Source: Variimorphobacter saccharofermentans (GTDB taxonomy: Bacteria; Bacillota; Clostridia; Lachnospirales; Lachnospiraceae). Taken from it: a stretch of 64,000 bases of DNA. Where the stretch lies: assembly GCF_014174405.1 (NCBI RefSeq), contig NZ_JACEGA010000001.1:1765001-1829000 (forward strand). Reading direction: 5' to 3'. The first letter of the stretch is position 1, and each line of letters begins with the position of its first letter. Of the stretch, positions 1 to 8,368 are shown piece after piece. The notes beneath the pieces were generated by a model. It saw nothing but the letters and a program-made list of their open reading frames with translations. It searched no databases and was not told the origin of the DNA. A program made the translations under genes and the position numbers.

Positions 1-600
1 TCGTTAATACTTAAGGTATTACCATCGACTGAGGAGGAAACCATCCATACGATTATTGATTTATCCAATATTGCCAGAAAGGAAGGCTTATTGGCACTGG
101 AGGAAGCAGCGAATGGAATCGATGATGAATTCTTAAAAAAGGGAGTCTTACTGATTGTCGATGGTACGGACCCTGAGTTGGTACGTAGTATTCTCGAGAC
201 AGAGCTTAACTGTATCGAATCAAGACATTCCAGTACGGTAGGCTTCTGGGATTCACTGGCAGCCATGGGACCTGCTTGGGGTATGATTGGTACCCTGATT
301 GGTTTGATCAACCTACTTTATGAGATGGATGATCCGAGAGCAATTGGTCCGAATATGGCGGTAGCCTTAGTTACCACCTTCTATGGATCAGTTCTAGCAA
401 ACTGGATTAGTATTCCTGTAGCAACTAAGCTTAGAGCCAATAATACAAAAGAAATCATGATAAAGGAAGTTATGGTAGAGGGACTTCTATCCATTCAGGC
501 CGGTGAAAACCCGAGAGTCATCGAAGAAAAATTAAAATCCTTCCTGTCACCTGCTCGCAGAACGGCTATGAAGGAAGAAGGCGGTGAAAACGTTGGCTAG
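1..600 (+). CDS. motA: Flagellar motor stator protein MotA (5' partial)
   Basis: The frame is open from the first base of the window, so the N-terminus and first membrane segments lie upstream; 199 residues are visible. MotA is the four-helix membrane subunit of the MotA/MotB proton channel that drives flagellar rotation. The two C-terminal membrane segments typical of MotA are present: the stretch around GPAWGMIGTLIGL, with the conserved proline, and the one around MAVALVTTFYGSVLANW. A charged cytoplasmic region precedes them. An apparent TTG start at 91 is only an internal codon. The stop overlaps the start of motB, as expected for a translationally coupled stator pair. Confidence 0.95.
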   Translation, partial: SLILKVLPSTEEETIHTIIDLSNIARKEGLLALEEAANGIDDEFLKKGVLLIVDGTDPELVRSILETELNCIESRHSSTVGFWDSLAAMGPAWGMIGTLIGLINLLYEMDDPRAIGPNMAVALVTTFYGSVLANWISIPVATKLRANNTKEIMIKEVMVEGLLSIQAGENPRVIEEKLKSFLSPARRTAMKEEGGENVG

Positions 601-1639
601 AAAGAGACAAGAAGCTCCATCAGGTGGGAATGCCCCTTGGATGAATACATTTGCAGATTTAATGAATCTACTTCTTTGTTTCTTTGTTATGCTTTTTGCC
701 ATGTCCGATGTGAATGAAGCAAAGTTCGAACAGATATCTATCTCGATGGCAAATTCTTATGGGATATTTGAAGGAGGAGGTTCTGCTATAGGAACTGGGC
801 AGCTGATTTCATCCGGAGTTGCACAATTGAATGAGCTTGATAAGTATTTTCAGACTATGGGTAGAGAATCTCATCAATCAAAGATAAAAAATGAAGGTGA
901 TTTTGATCCCACAAATCCTGAGAATACAGAAGAAGGTATTAAGGGAAACCAAAGTGATCAGGGAGCTGAAGGCGCCAAGGATTCTCAGCCAAACCAAGGT
1001 AATCAGGGAACCGACCAGGATAGTCAAGGAAGCTCTGGAATTAATGGTGATCAGAATAAGCCTGATGCTCAAGGAAACAATGGCGCAGCGGATGATCAGG
1101 ACAAGAAGAAAGATGAAAAAGATATTGGACTGGATGAAGCACTTAAGAAACTTCAAGCAGAAATGGCAACTATTACAGCCGGAATGTATGATGAGGTATC
1201 TGATTTAACAGAAAAATATAAACTGGATGATTATGTTGAGTTAAACATTGATCCTGAATACCAATATGTACAGTTAACGTTAAAGGGGAATGTATTATAC
1301 GATTCCGGTAGTGCTGAAATCAAAAAAGTGGCAGAGCCTATACTAGCAAAGATCGGTGATATACTCCTGAACTTTGAAGGCTATACAGTTGAAATAATAG
1401 GTCATACGGATAATGTTCCTATAAATAATTCACAATATGTGAATAACAACTGGTTATCTTCTGCCAGAGCGTTAAATGCTGCAACATTTTTAATCGAAGA
1501 GTGTGATATCAATCCTAAAATTCTAAAATACTCAGGTAGAGGCGAATATGAACCAATAAGCAGCAATAAGACCGCTGAAGGCAGAGCGAAAAATCGAAGA
1601 ATTGAAATCAGAATATATAACGAGTATAGCGGAAAATAA
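584..1639 (+). CDS. motB: Flagellar motor stator protein MotB with a long Q/N/G-rich linker
   Basis: MotB anchors the stator to peptidoglycan and carries the proton-binding aspartate. A basic N-terminus is followed by one membrane helix starting near residue 22, with Asp25 in the context FADLMNLLLCFFV as the likely proton site. The C-terminal OmpA-like peptidoglycan-binding domain spans about residues 225-345 and has the GHTDNVP motif near residue 273. Between them, residues about 104-180 form a low-complexity linker rich in Gln, Asn, Gly and Asp, longer than in well-studied MotB proteins (about 255-310 residues in total). The GTG start at 584 overlaps the motA stop by 17 bases and follows a purine-rich stretch; TTG at 593 is an alternative. 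Confidence 0.95.
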   Translation: MKTLARKRQEAPSGGNAPWMNTFADLMNLLLCFFVMLFAMSDVNEAKFEQISISMANSYGIFEGGGSAIGTGQLISSGVAQLNELDKYFQTMGRESHQSKIKNEGDFDPTNPENTEEGIKGNQSDQGAEGAKDSQPNQGNQGTDQDSQGSSGINGDQNKPDAQGNNGAADDQDKKKDEKDIGLDEALKKLQAEMATITAGMYDEVSDLTEKYKLDDYVELNIDPEYQYVQLTLKGNVLYDSGSAEIKKVAEPILAKIGDILLNFEGYTVEIIGHTDNVPINNSQYVNNNWLSSARALNAATFLIEECDINPKILKYSGRGEYEPISSNKTAEGRAKNRRIEIRIYNEYSGK

Positions 1640-1658
1640 ATGGTTAGGAGGACACATA

Positions 1659-2165
1659 ATGAAAAAGAATATACTAACAATAATTATTATGGCAATGTCA
1701 TTAATTAACATTATTTTATCAGCAGTTATCGTATTTGTCATAGTACCAACATCCAACAAGACCAATCAATTAGTCTCTAAGGTGGCATCCATAATTGATT
1801 TGGAGTTGGAGTCGCCGGAGAATCGAGATGTTGCCATTGCGGTATCGGATATCGTTGTACATGAATTGGATGACAAATTAACGATTAATCTGAAAAGCGA
1901 TGACGGCGAAAGTCATTTTGCGTTAGTAACCGTATCACTCTCAATAAACAGTAAGCATAAGGATACAGAGGCATTACAACCAAAGATACAAGAGAATGAG
2001 AACGAAATTAAAGAAATTGTAACTGAGGAATTTTCAAAATACACAGTAACAGAAGTAAGCGAAAAGAAGGATGAGATTAAACAGCAGGTTTTAACAAGAA
2101 TTCAGGAGTATTTCCAGTCTGATTTCATTGTTAATGTTTCCTTCGGTAATTTCTTACTGCAATAA
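1659..2165 (+). CDS. fliL: Flagellar basal body-associated protein FliL
   Basis: The protein has 168 residues with a short basic N-terminus, one membrane helix at about residues 5-27, and an extracytoplasmic domain. FliL sits around the stator and supports torque or stator stability. The assignment rests on size, topology and position between motB and fliM, because FliL sequence is poorly conserved. The ATG at 1659 is chosen because it follows a TAGGAGG ribosome site with normal spacing. A longer frame back to 1602 would overlap motB and has no such site. Confidence 0.85.
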   Translation: MKKNILTIIIMAMSLINIILSAVIVFVIVPTSNKTNQLVSKVASIIDLELESPENRDVAIAVSDIVVHELDDKLTINLKSDDGESHFALVTVSLSINSKHKDTEALQPKIQENENEIKEIVTEEFSKYTVTEVSEKKDEIKQQVLTRIQEYFQSDFIVNVSFGNFLLQ

Positions 2166-2231
2166 GAAAAATGATGATTTTATTCTTAATTTGTGTTATT
2201 ATGTTACTAGTATGTCAGGGAGGTAATGACA

Positions 2232-3212
2232 ATGGGCGATGTCTTATCCCAAAATGAGATAGATAATTTGCTTGCAGCTTTAAGTAGTGGAGAGCTGGAT
2301 GCAGATGATTATAAAGAAACGACGGAAAAGCAGATCAAAAATTATGACTTTGCCAGACCTTCCAAGTTTTCAAAAGAACACTTGCGTACTCTGAATATAA
2401 TTTTTGAACATTATGCTAGATTGTTATCAACGAATCTTCCGGCATACCTTAGAAAGAATGTTCAGGTTGAGGTAGTGAATTCCGAGGCAGTAGCCTATTC
2501 AGAATTTACGAATGCTCTTTCAAATCCGGTATTGTTAGGAATCATTGATTTTACTCCTCTTGAGGGTAATATTATTATTGAACTGGCAGATAATCTGGGT
2601 TACGCGATTGTAGATCGAATGTTGGGTGGCGGAGGATATCCTCTAGATAAGCTAAGGGATTTCTCAGAGATTGAATTGACAATTATAGAGCGTATATTTT
2701 ATGTTTGTACAAATTTACTTCGGGAACCGTGGACAAATGTAATTCAGGTACAACCGAGACTTCTGCGAATAGAAACAAATTCGCAATTTGCGCAGATTAT
2801 TGCTCCTAGTGAAATGATATCTCTTGTTACATTGAATATTAAAATTGGTAACATTGAAGGAATGATGAATATCTGTCTTCCATACGTTACGTTGGAAAAG
2901 GTAATTGATAAGTTGAATACCAAGTACTGGTACTCAACAATGCAGATGAGTGACGATTTATCCTATGAGGATGTTATCGAAATTGCTATTTCAAAAGCAA
3001 GAGTACCAATCAGAGCGGTATTAGGCAAAAGCATGATATCAGTCAACGACTTTGTTAATATGCAGCGTGGAGATATAATTAAGTTGAACACAAAAGCTGA
3101 AGATGAACTGGCCGTCTATGTCGGTAACCTACATAAATTTACCGCATTACCGGGTTCATCATCTGGAACCTACGCGGTAAAAATTTCATCAATAATTAGA
3201 GGAGAGGAGTAA
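2232..3212 (+). CDS. fliM: Flagellar motor switch protein FliM
   Basis: FliM is the C-ring subunit that binds phospho-CheY and sets the direction of rotation. The N-terminal CheY-binding peptide (LSQNEIDNLLAAL) is at the extreme N-terminus. It is followed by a CheC-like middle domain and a C-terminal FliN-like (SpoA) domain from about residue 240. Length (326 residues) is usual. The upstream AGGGAGG is only two bases from an ATG at 2226 but eight from the ATG at 2232, so 2232 is preferred. The gene is followed six bases later by fliY. Confidence 0.95.
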   Translation: MGDVLSQNEIDNLLAALSSGELDADDYKETTEKQIKNYDFARPSKFSKEHLRTLNIIFEHYARLLSTNLPAYLRKNVQVEVVNSEAVAYSEFTNALSNPVLLGIIDFTPLEGNIIIELADNLGYAIVDRMLGGGGYPLDKLRDFSEIELTIIERIFYVCTNLLREPWTNVIQVQPRLLRIETNSQFAQIIAPSEMISLVTLNIKIGNIEGMMNICLPYVTLEKVIDKLNTKYWYSTMQMSDDLSYEDVIEIAISKARVPIRAVLGKSMISVNDFVNMQRGDIIKLNTKAEDELAVYVGNLHKFTALPGSSSGTYAVKISSIIRGEE

Positions 3213-3218
3213 CAGGCT

Positions 3219-4421
3219 ATGGATGGTATGCTATCTCAAGAAGAAATAAATGCTTTACTGGGCGGCATGGGATCAGAAGATACAAGCACAAGCAATTCTG
3301 GCACCGCTTCAGAACAACTGACTAACGCTGAGAAGGACGCAATTGGTGAAATATCCAATATTAGTATGGGAACAGCAGCAACAACACTGTTTTCCTTAGT
3401 AAATCAAAGAGTTGTAATTACGACTCCGGTAGTTGAGTATGCTACGTGGAAAGATATTGTTAATAGTTACGATAGACCATGTGTATTTATACAAATCTAT
3501 TATGAGGATGGTCTCGACGGTAACAATATATTGATATTGAAAGAAAAAGATGTTAAAATAATCACCGATTTAATGATGGGTGGTGATGGAACGAATATCG
3601 ATGGGGACTTAACAGAACTGCATCTGAGTGCAATCAGTGAAGCGATGAACCAGATGATGGGATCGGCAGCCACATCAATTTCTTCCATGCTGGAGAAGAG
3701 AGTGAATATTAGTCCTCCGAAAGCATCAATAGTTGATCTATATGAGAATGTCAGTGGAGAGAATATTGCTGATTTCTTAAAAGGAGATTTCGTAAGAGTT
3801 TCCTTCCATATGGAAATCGGAGATCTGGTAGACAGTGTACTAATGCAATTATATCCCTTTGATTTTGCCAGAGATTTATATCAGCAGTTTATTCAGGCAA
3901 CTACAGCAGAGCCGGATATACCTACCAGACCACCGCTTGAGACTAATGCTAGAAAGCCTCAGACTCCGCCACCAGCACCTGCACCAGCACAGCCTGCACC
4001 GCAGCCTGCACCTATGCCACAACAACAGCCAGGATATAATCCCTACGCTAATATGGGATATCCTAATGCAATGCCGGGTGCTATGCCATATATGATGCAG
4101 CCAATGCAGGATGTAAATGTACAACCGGTTCAATTTACACCTTTCGCACCGACTATGAATGGTGTGGTTCAGCCGGAGAATATAGATTTACTTATGGATG
4201 TGCCGCTTGAGGTGACAGTTGAGCTTGGTCGTACCAGTAAATCAATAAAAGAAATATTAGACTTTTCACCGGGAACTATTATCGAATTAAACCGTTTAGC
4301 GGGTGAACCCATTGATGTGTTAGTCAATGGTAAGTTCGTTGCCAAAGGTGAAGTAGTAGTAATGGAAGAAGCTTTTGGTATTAGGGTAACGGAAATTACT
4401 AAGCAAAAACAGTTGAATTAA
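3219..4421 (+). CDS. fliY: Flagellar motor switch phosphatase FliY (CheC-FliN fusion)
   Basis: In Firmicutes FliY replaces or supplements FliN in the C-ring and dephosphorylates CheY-P. The N-terminus has a CheY-binding peptide (MLSQEEINALLGG). Two CheC-type phosphatase helices with the E-x2-N pattern are visible (EISNISMG and EAMNQMMG). A Pro/Gln/Ala/Met/Tyr-rich linker occupies about residues 232-305. The C-terminal FliN/SpoA domain (about 325-395) contains LEVTVELGRTSKSIKEIL. The 400-residue length agrees with a FliY with a long linker. Start ATG follows GGAGAGGAG with good spacing. It lies between fliM and cheY, its partner and its substrate. Confidence 0.94.
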   Translation: MDGMLSQEEINALLGGMGSEDTSTSNSGTASEQLTNAEKDAIGEISNISMGTAATTLFSLVNQRVVITTPVVEYATWKDIVNSYDRPCVFIQIYYEDGLDGNNILILKEKDVKIITDLMMGGDGTNIDGDLTELHLSAISEAMNQMMGSAATSISSMLEKRVNISPPKASIVDLYENVSGENIADFLKGDFVRVSFHMEIGDLVDSVLMQLYPFDFARDLYQQFIQATTAEPDIPTRPPLETNARKPQTPPPAPAPAQPAPQPAPMPQQQPGYNPYANMGYPNAMPGAMPYMMQPMQDVNVQPVQFTPFAPTMNGVVQPENIDLLMDVPLEVTVELGRTSKSIKEILDFSPGTIIELNRLAGEPIDVLVNGKFVAKGEVVVMEEAFGIRVTEITKQKQLN

Positions 4422-4465
4422 GTATAATTAAGAATCATTATACATTATAAGATAGGAGAATTATT

Positions 4466-4828
4466 ATGGCGAAAAGTGTATTAATTTGTGATGATGCAGC
4501 GTTTATGAGAATGATGATTAAGGATATCTTGACCAAGAACGGATACAATATTGCCGGTGAAGCTGAGAATGGAATTAAAGCAGTGGACAAATACCTAGAG
4601 ACAAAGCCGGATTTGGTTATGATGGACATCACAATGCCGGAAATGGATGGTATCCAAGCATTAAAGAAGATCAAAGCATCTGATCCCGGTGCCAATGTTA
4701 TTATGTGTTCTGCTATGGGACAGCAGGCAATGGTTATTGAATCAATTCAGTCAGGAGCAAAGGATTTTATTGTTAAGCCGTTCCAGGCAGATAGAGTATT
4801 GGAAGCAGTAAAGAAAGCAGTGGGTTAA
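4466..4828 (+). CDS. cheY: Chemotaxis response regulator CheY
   Basis: This is a single-domain receiver of 120 residues. The acidic pair Asp9/Asp10, the phosphorylation site Asp54 in VMMDITMPEMDG, the Ser of MCSAMG and the Lys of VKPF are all present, which is the full receiver active site. Phosphorylated by CheA, it binds FliM/FliY to alter rotation. Its place inside the flagellar operon directly after the switch genes, as in Bacillus and Clostridium, supports CheY rather than another receiver. The start follows GATAGGAGAA. Confidence 0.95.
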   Translation: MAKSVLICDDAAFMRMMIKDILTKNGYNIAGEAENGIKAVDKYLETKPDLVMMDITMPEMDGIQALKKIKASDPGANVIMCSAMGQQAMVIESIQSGAKDFIVKPFQADRVLEAVKKAVG

Positions 4829-4829
4829 C

Positions 4830-5297
4830 ATGTTATTATCCGGGAAAACTGCGCTGGTAATGCTAAATGTTGTTGATGAATTAGGCATGAAATCTACGGA
4901 TAAAGCTTCGAATGAGGCAGAGGCTGTGAAAGAGGCTGTCAGGGATACGCCGGTAGGATTATCGACTGCAGATAATTTATGGCAATTACTAGGCTTGGTT
5001 TTTGTATTGATTATAGTATTAGTAGCCGCATACTATACCACTAAATATGTAGGAAATATTAAGCTGGGTCAAATGAAGAACAGTAATTTTACAGCGATTG
5101 ATTCCTATCGTTTAAGTCCGAATAAATTGCTTCAGATTGTAAAAATTGGGAATAAGTATGTGGTAATTGCAATCACAAAAGATAACATTAATTTTATTAC
5201 TGAACTAGATGAAGATGAGGTATTACTTCGGGAGGATCAGCCCGTTGAAAGACCTGATTTTAAGAAGATTCTAGAGAAACTGAGGAATAAAAAGTAA
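4830..5297 (+). CDS. fliO: Flagellar export apparatus assembly protein FliO
   Basis: The protein is 155 residues with one strong membrane helix at about residues 50-68 and a small cytoplasmic domain containing the FliO-type stretch (AIDSYRLSPNKLLQIVKIGN). FliO helps assemble the FliP ring of the type III export gate. Position between cheY and fliP is the standard Clostridial order. The start is one base after the cheY stop, implying translational coupling. Sequence conservation of FliO is low, so context carries part of the call. Confidence 0.88.
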   Translation: MLLSGKTALVMLNVVDELGMKSTDKASNEAEAVKEAVRDTPVGLSTADNLWQLLGLVFVLIIVLVAAYYTTKYVGNIKLGQMKNSNFTAIDSYRLSPNKLLQIVKIGNKYVVIAITKDNINFITELDEDEVLLREDQPVERPDFKKILEKLRNKK

Positions 5298-5309
5298 AGG
5301 TTGGTACCA

Positions 5310-6143
5310 ATGAATACACTTGTAAGAAAACGCTTATGCAGAAAGCCGGCAGTAATCGTTATCCTGTTAGCGATTTGTATCGCTACTTTTCTTAACGGCC
5401 GATATGCCAATGCTGCAACAGCAAAAGATACGGTAAAAACTGCCGAAGGCGAAAACAATTTAAGTGGTACCTTGGGGCCATTGGAGTTTACATTAAACAC
5501 AGATGAGGATGAAGAATCACTAGCTAGTACTTTGCAGATTCTTCTAGTGCTGACTGTTATTAGCTTAGCACCCTCCATTCTGATTATGATGACATCCTTT
5601 ACGCGAATCATCATAGTAATGCATTTTGTCCGATCAGCATTGGGTACACAGACAACCCCACCCAATCAGATTTTGATAGGGCTATCCTTGCTATTAACAT
5701 TTTTTATTATGTCTCCTGTGTTAACTCAGATTAACAATACTGCTATAAAGCCTCTTTCTGCAGGAGAAATTTCACAGGATGAAGCAATGGACGCGGCTAT
5801 TGCTCCGTTACGTACTTTTATGCTAGAACAGGCAGACACAAAAGATTTAAAGCTTTTTCTAGATATAGCCGGAATAACGGAAGTGAATGAAGAGAAGGAT
5901 ATACCGACTTCTGTAATAATTCCGTCGTTTATTATTAGTGAATTAAGATACGCTTTTATCATAGGATTCTTAATTTATATTCCATTTATCATAATCGATA
6001 TGGTCGTAGCTTCAACGCTCATGTCCATGGGTATGATGATGTTGCCCCCAACTATGATTTCTATGCCATTTAAAATTCTACTTTTTATACTTGCAGATGG
6101 TTGGAATCTGATTATTGGGGAACTGGTGAAAACATTTTACTGA
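5310..6143 (+). CDS. fliP: Flagellar export gate protein FliP
   Basis: FliP forms most of the export gate of the flagellar type III system. The 277-residue protein starts with a basic region and a signal-peptide-like hydrophobic segment ending near ANA, then four membrane helices. Conserved FliP stretches are visible: SFTRIIIVMHFVRSALGTQ, TPPNQILIGLSLLLTFFIM and MGMMMLPPTMISMPFKILLF. ATG 5310 is chosen over the in-frame TTG at 5301 because AAAGG lies about nine bases upstream of the ATG. Confidence 0.95.
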   Translation: MNTLVRKRLCRKPAVIVILLAICIATFLNGRYANAATAKDTVKTAEGENNLSGTLGPLEFTLNTDEDEESLASTLQILLVLTVISLAPSILIMMTSFTRIIIVMHFVRSALGTQTTPPNQILIGLSLLLTFFIMSPVLTQINNTAIKPLSAGEISQDEAMDAAIAPLRTFMLEQADTKDLKLFLDIAGITEVNEEKDIPTSVIIPSFIISELRYAFIIGFLIYIPFIIIDMVVASTLMSMGMMMLPPTMISMPFKILLFILADGWNLIIGELVKTFY

Positions 6144-6159
6144 CGGGGGATGATAAAAA

Positions 6160-6435
6160 ATGAATGAGATCATCGTCATTGATATAGCGAAACAAGCATT
6201 ATTCTTAGTATTAAAAGTAGCTGCTCCCATGTTGCTATCCTCGTTAGTGGTAGGCTTAATTGTCAGCATATTACAGACGGTTACCTCAATTCAAGAACAA
6301 ACCCTCACATTTGTTCCAAAATTAATTGCGGTATTTCTCTGTATTATGTTATTTGGCAATTGGATTATGACCTCAATCAAGGAATTTATGATAGAGTTAT
6401 TTTCCAATTTTGGATATTACATTGATATATTATGA
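6160..6435 (+). CDS. fliQ: Flagellar export gate protein FliQ
   Basis: A 91-residue, two-helix membrane protein with the typical FliQ core (VSILQTVTSIQEQTLTFVPK). FliQ subunits pack around the FliP/FliR cone of the export gate. A GGGGGA-like ribosome site precedes the ATG. The stop overlaps the fliR start as ATGA, indicating coupled translation. Confidence 0.94.
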   Translation: MNEIIVIDIAKQALFLVLKVAAPMLLSSLVVGLIVSILQTVTSIQEQTLTFVPKLIAVFLCIMLFGNWIMTSIKEFMIELFSNFGYYIDIL

Positions 6436-7199
6436 CATTTGCAATTGAAAATTTTGAATTTTATTTATTCATACTTGTGAGGATCACCGGTTTCATTTAT
6501 ACGGCTCCTTTTTTTTCGCTGAAGAATATGCCTAATCGGGTGAAGGTTGGAATATCCATCTTCCTTGCAGGAATTATTTTTTATACAATTCCTTATGAAG
6601 CTCCCGAATATACCGGAGTGATTGGATTTGCGGTCATTACTGTGCAGGAGGCGCTTGCTGGTGCAATCATGGGGCTATTTGCTAATATTGCCTATCATAT
6701 TATTGCATATGCCGGCCAGATAATTGACATGGAGATCGGATTTTCCATGGTGAATGAGTTGGATCCAATAACGAATATTCAGACAACAATCACATCTAAT
6801 TTTTATGGATATTTAATCATGATTATGATGTTGGTAACCAACATGCATCATTTTTTTATCCGGGCCATTGTGGACTCCTTTGAATTGATTAAGGTTGGTA
6901 AGGTTGTCTTTCATCCGAATATATATCAATTAATGGTTGATTTTATGGCAGATTATTTTATTATTGGATTTCGAATTGTACTTCCAGTATTTGCTGCTAT
7001 ATTGATTGTGAATTCTATATTAGGTATTCTTGCAAAGATCGCTCCAAATATGAATATGTTCGTAATTGGTATCCAATTAAAAATATTTGTAGGTCTCGTA
7101 GTTTTGGCTATGATAATAGAACTAATACCGTCGGTAGCTGATTTTATTTTTAATGAGATGATTTCCATGTTGAAATCATCAGTGGAACTATTACGATAG
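6432..7199 (+). CDS. fliR: Flagellar export gate protein FliR
   Basis: A 255-residue, multi-helix membrane protein (about six segments) containing FliR signatures such as the MPNRVKVGISIFLAG region, GFSMVNELDP after a GQIIDMEI stretch, and PVFAAILIVNSILGILAKIAPNMNMF. FliR supplies one subunit to the export gate and contacts FlhB. It overlaps fliQ by four bases and is followed 15 bases later by flhB. Confidence 0.95.
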   Translation: MTFAIENFEFYLFILVRITGFIYTAPFFSLKNMPNRVKVGISIFLAGIIFYTIPYEAPEYTGVIGFAVITVQEALAGAIMGLFANIAYHIIAYAGQIIDMEIGFSMVNELDPITNIQTTITSNFYGYLIMIMMLVTNMHHFFIRAIVDSFELIKVGKVVFHPNIYQLMVDFMADYFIIGFRIVLPVFAAILIVNSILGILAKIAPNMNMFVIGIQLKIFVGLVVLAMIIELIPSVADFIFNEMISMLKSSVELLR

Positions 7200-7214
7200 G
7201 GTGAGGAAGAATCC

Positions 7215-8339
7215 ATGATTGATATTGATCAGATAAAATATGCAGCATATCGCATGCCATATCATCTCCAGTTTTTTGCAAATGATGATAAAACAGAAGA
7301 GCCGACCACCAAAAAGCTACAGGATGCCCGTAAGGAAGGTCAGGTAGCAAGAAGCAAGGAATTAATCACTTCGTCTAGCTTAATGGTTCTATTTGTTGTG
7401 TTAAAGCTTTTTGTTGGTTTTATCGGAGAGAACTTTGTAAATGCATACAGAAAATCCTTTGGCGGTATAGATCGGATTGTTGGCGATGGGTTTACGATAA
7501 ATACTGCGGAGCGTATTCTTTCTGATTCAATTCAGACCATCATCATAACCTGTTTGCCGATATTTTCCTTTGCTGTTATCGTATCCATCGTTGTTAATAT
7601 ATTTCAGGTAAAATGGAAGATAACCGCTAAACCGATGATGCCTAAGTTTAGTAAGCTAAATCCGATCAACGGATTTAAAAAGCTCATATCTAAGGATAAG
7701 ATCGTTGAGCTGCTAATTGAAGTTATAAAGATTGCAATCATTTCCTATATTGCTTATAATACTCTCAAGAATGAATGGAAAACATTATTGATTCTATACG
7801 ATATGAAGCTTGAGCAGGCTATATTGCTGATCGGCAATATGGTAATCGATTTAGGCTTTAAAATTAGTATGTTATTTTTAATAATAGGATTTGGAGATCT
7901 TATTTATCAGAAGATTAAGTTCAAGAAAGAAATGCGAATGACGAAGCAAGAAGTCAAGGACGAGTTTAAGAATACGGAGGGTGATCCTCAAACCAAAAGT
8001 CGTATTCGTACAAAGATGAGAGAAGTATCTCAAAGAAGAATGATGCAAGCCTTACCACAGGCAGATGTTGTTATTACGAACCCGACTCATTTCGCTGCAG
8101 CTATCAAATATGATAAGGATTCTGCACAAGCTCCGATACTTCTTGCGAAGGGTGCCGATTTCCTGGCACAAAAAATTAAAGAGATTGCGAAAGAAAATAA
8201 CATTGAAATTGTTGAAAATAAACCGCTTGCCAGAATGCTCTATTATAATGTAGAGATCGGAGCGGAGATACCACCGGAGCTGTATCAGATGACAGCCGAG
8301 GTGCTAGCTTATGTATATGGACTGAAAGGAAAGATTTAG
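7215..8339 (+). CDS. flhB: Flagellar export switch protein FlhB
   Basis: FlhB controls the export switch from rod/hook to filament substrates. The 374-residue protein has four membrane helices in the first two thirds and a cytoplasmic C-terminus with the autocleavage motif NPTH (Asn289-Pro290), followed by FAAAIKYD. An N-terminal extension of about 25 residues precedes the usual KTEEPTTKKLQDARKEGQ start region, as in other Clostridia. The ATG at 7215 follows AGGGTGAGGA. Confidence 0.96.
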   Translation: MIDIDQIKYAAYRMPYHLQFFANDDKTEEPTTKKLQDARKEGQVARSKELITSSSLMVLFVVLKLFVGFIGENFVNAYRKSFGGIDRIVGDGFTINTAERILSDSIQTIIITCLPIFSFAVIVSIVVNIFQVKWKITAKPMMPKFSKLNPINGFKKLISKDKIVELLIEVIKIAIISYIAYNTLKNEWKTLLILYDMKLEQAILLIGNMVIDLGFKISMLFLIIGFGDLIYQKIKFKKEMRMTKQEVKDEFKNTEGDPQTKSRIRTKMREVSQRRMMQALPQADVVITNPTHFAAAIKYDKDSAQAPILLAKGADFLAQKIKEIAKENNIEIVENKPLARMLYYNVEIGAEIPPELYQMTAEVLAYVYGLKGKI

Positions 8340-8368
8340 CTTACATTATAAGACAAGGAGGTGTGGGT

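Noticed and set aside
878..1208. Overlapping frames on both strands within motB
   Set aside because: They arise from the repetitive linker-coding region of motB, which has few stops in other frames.
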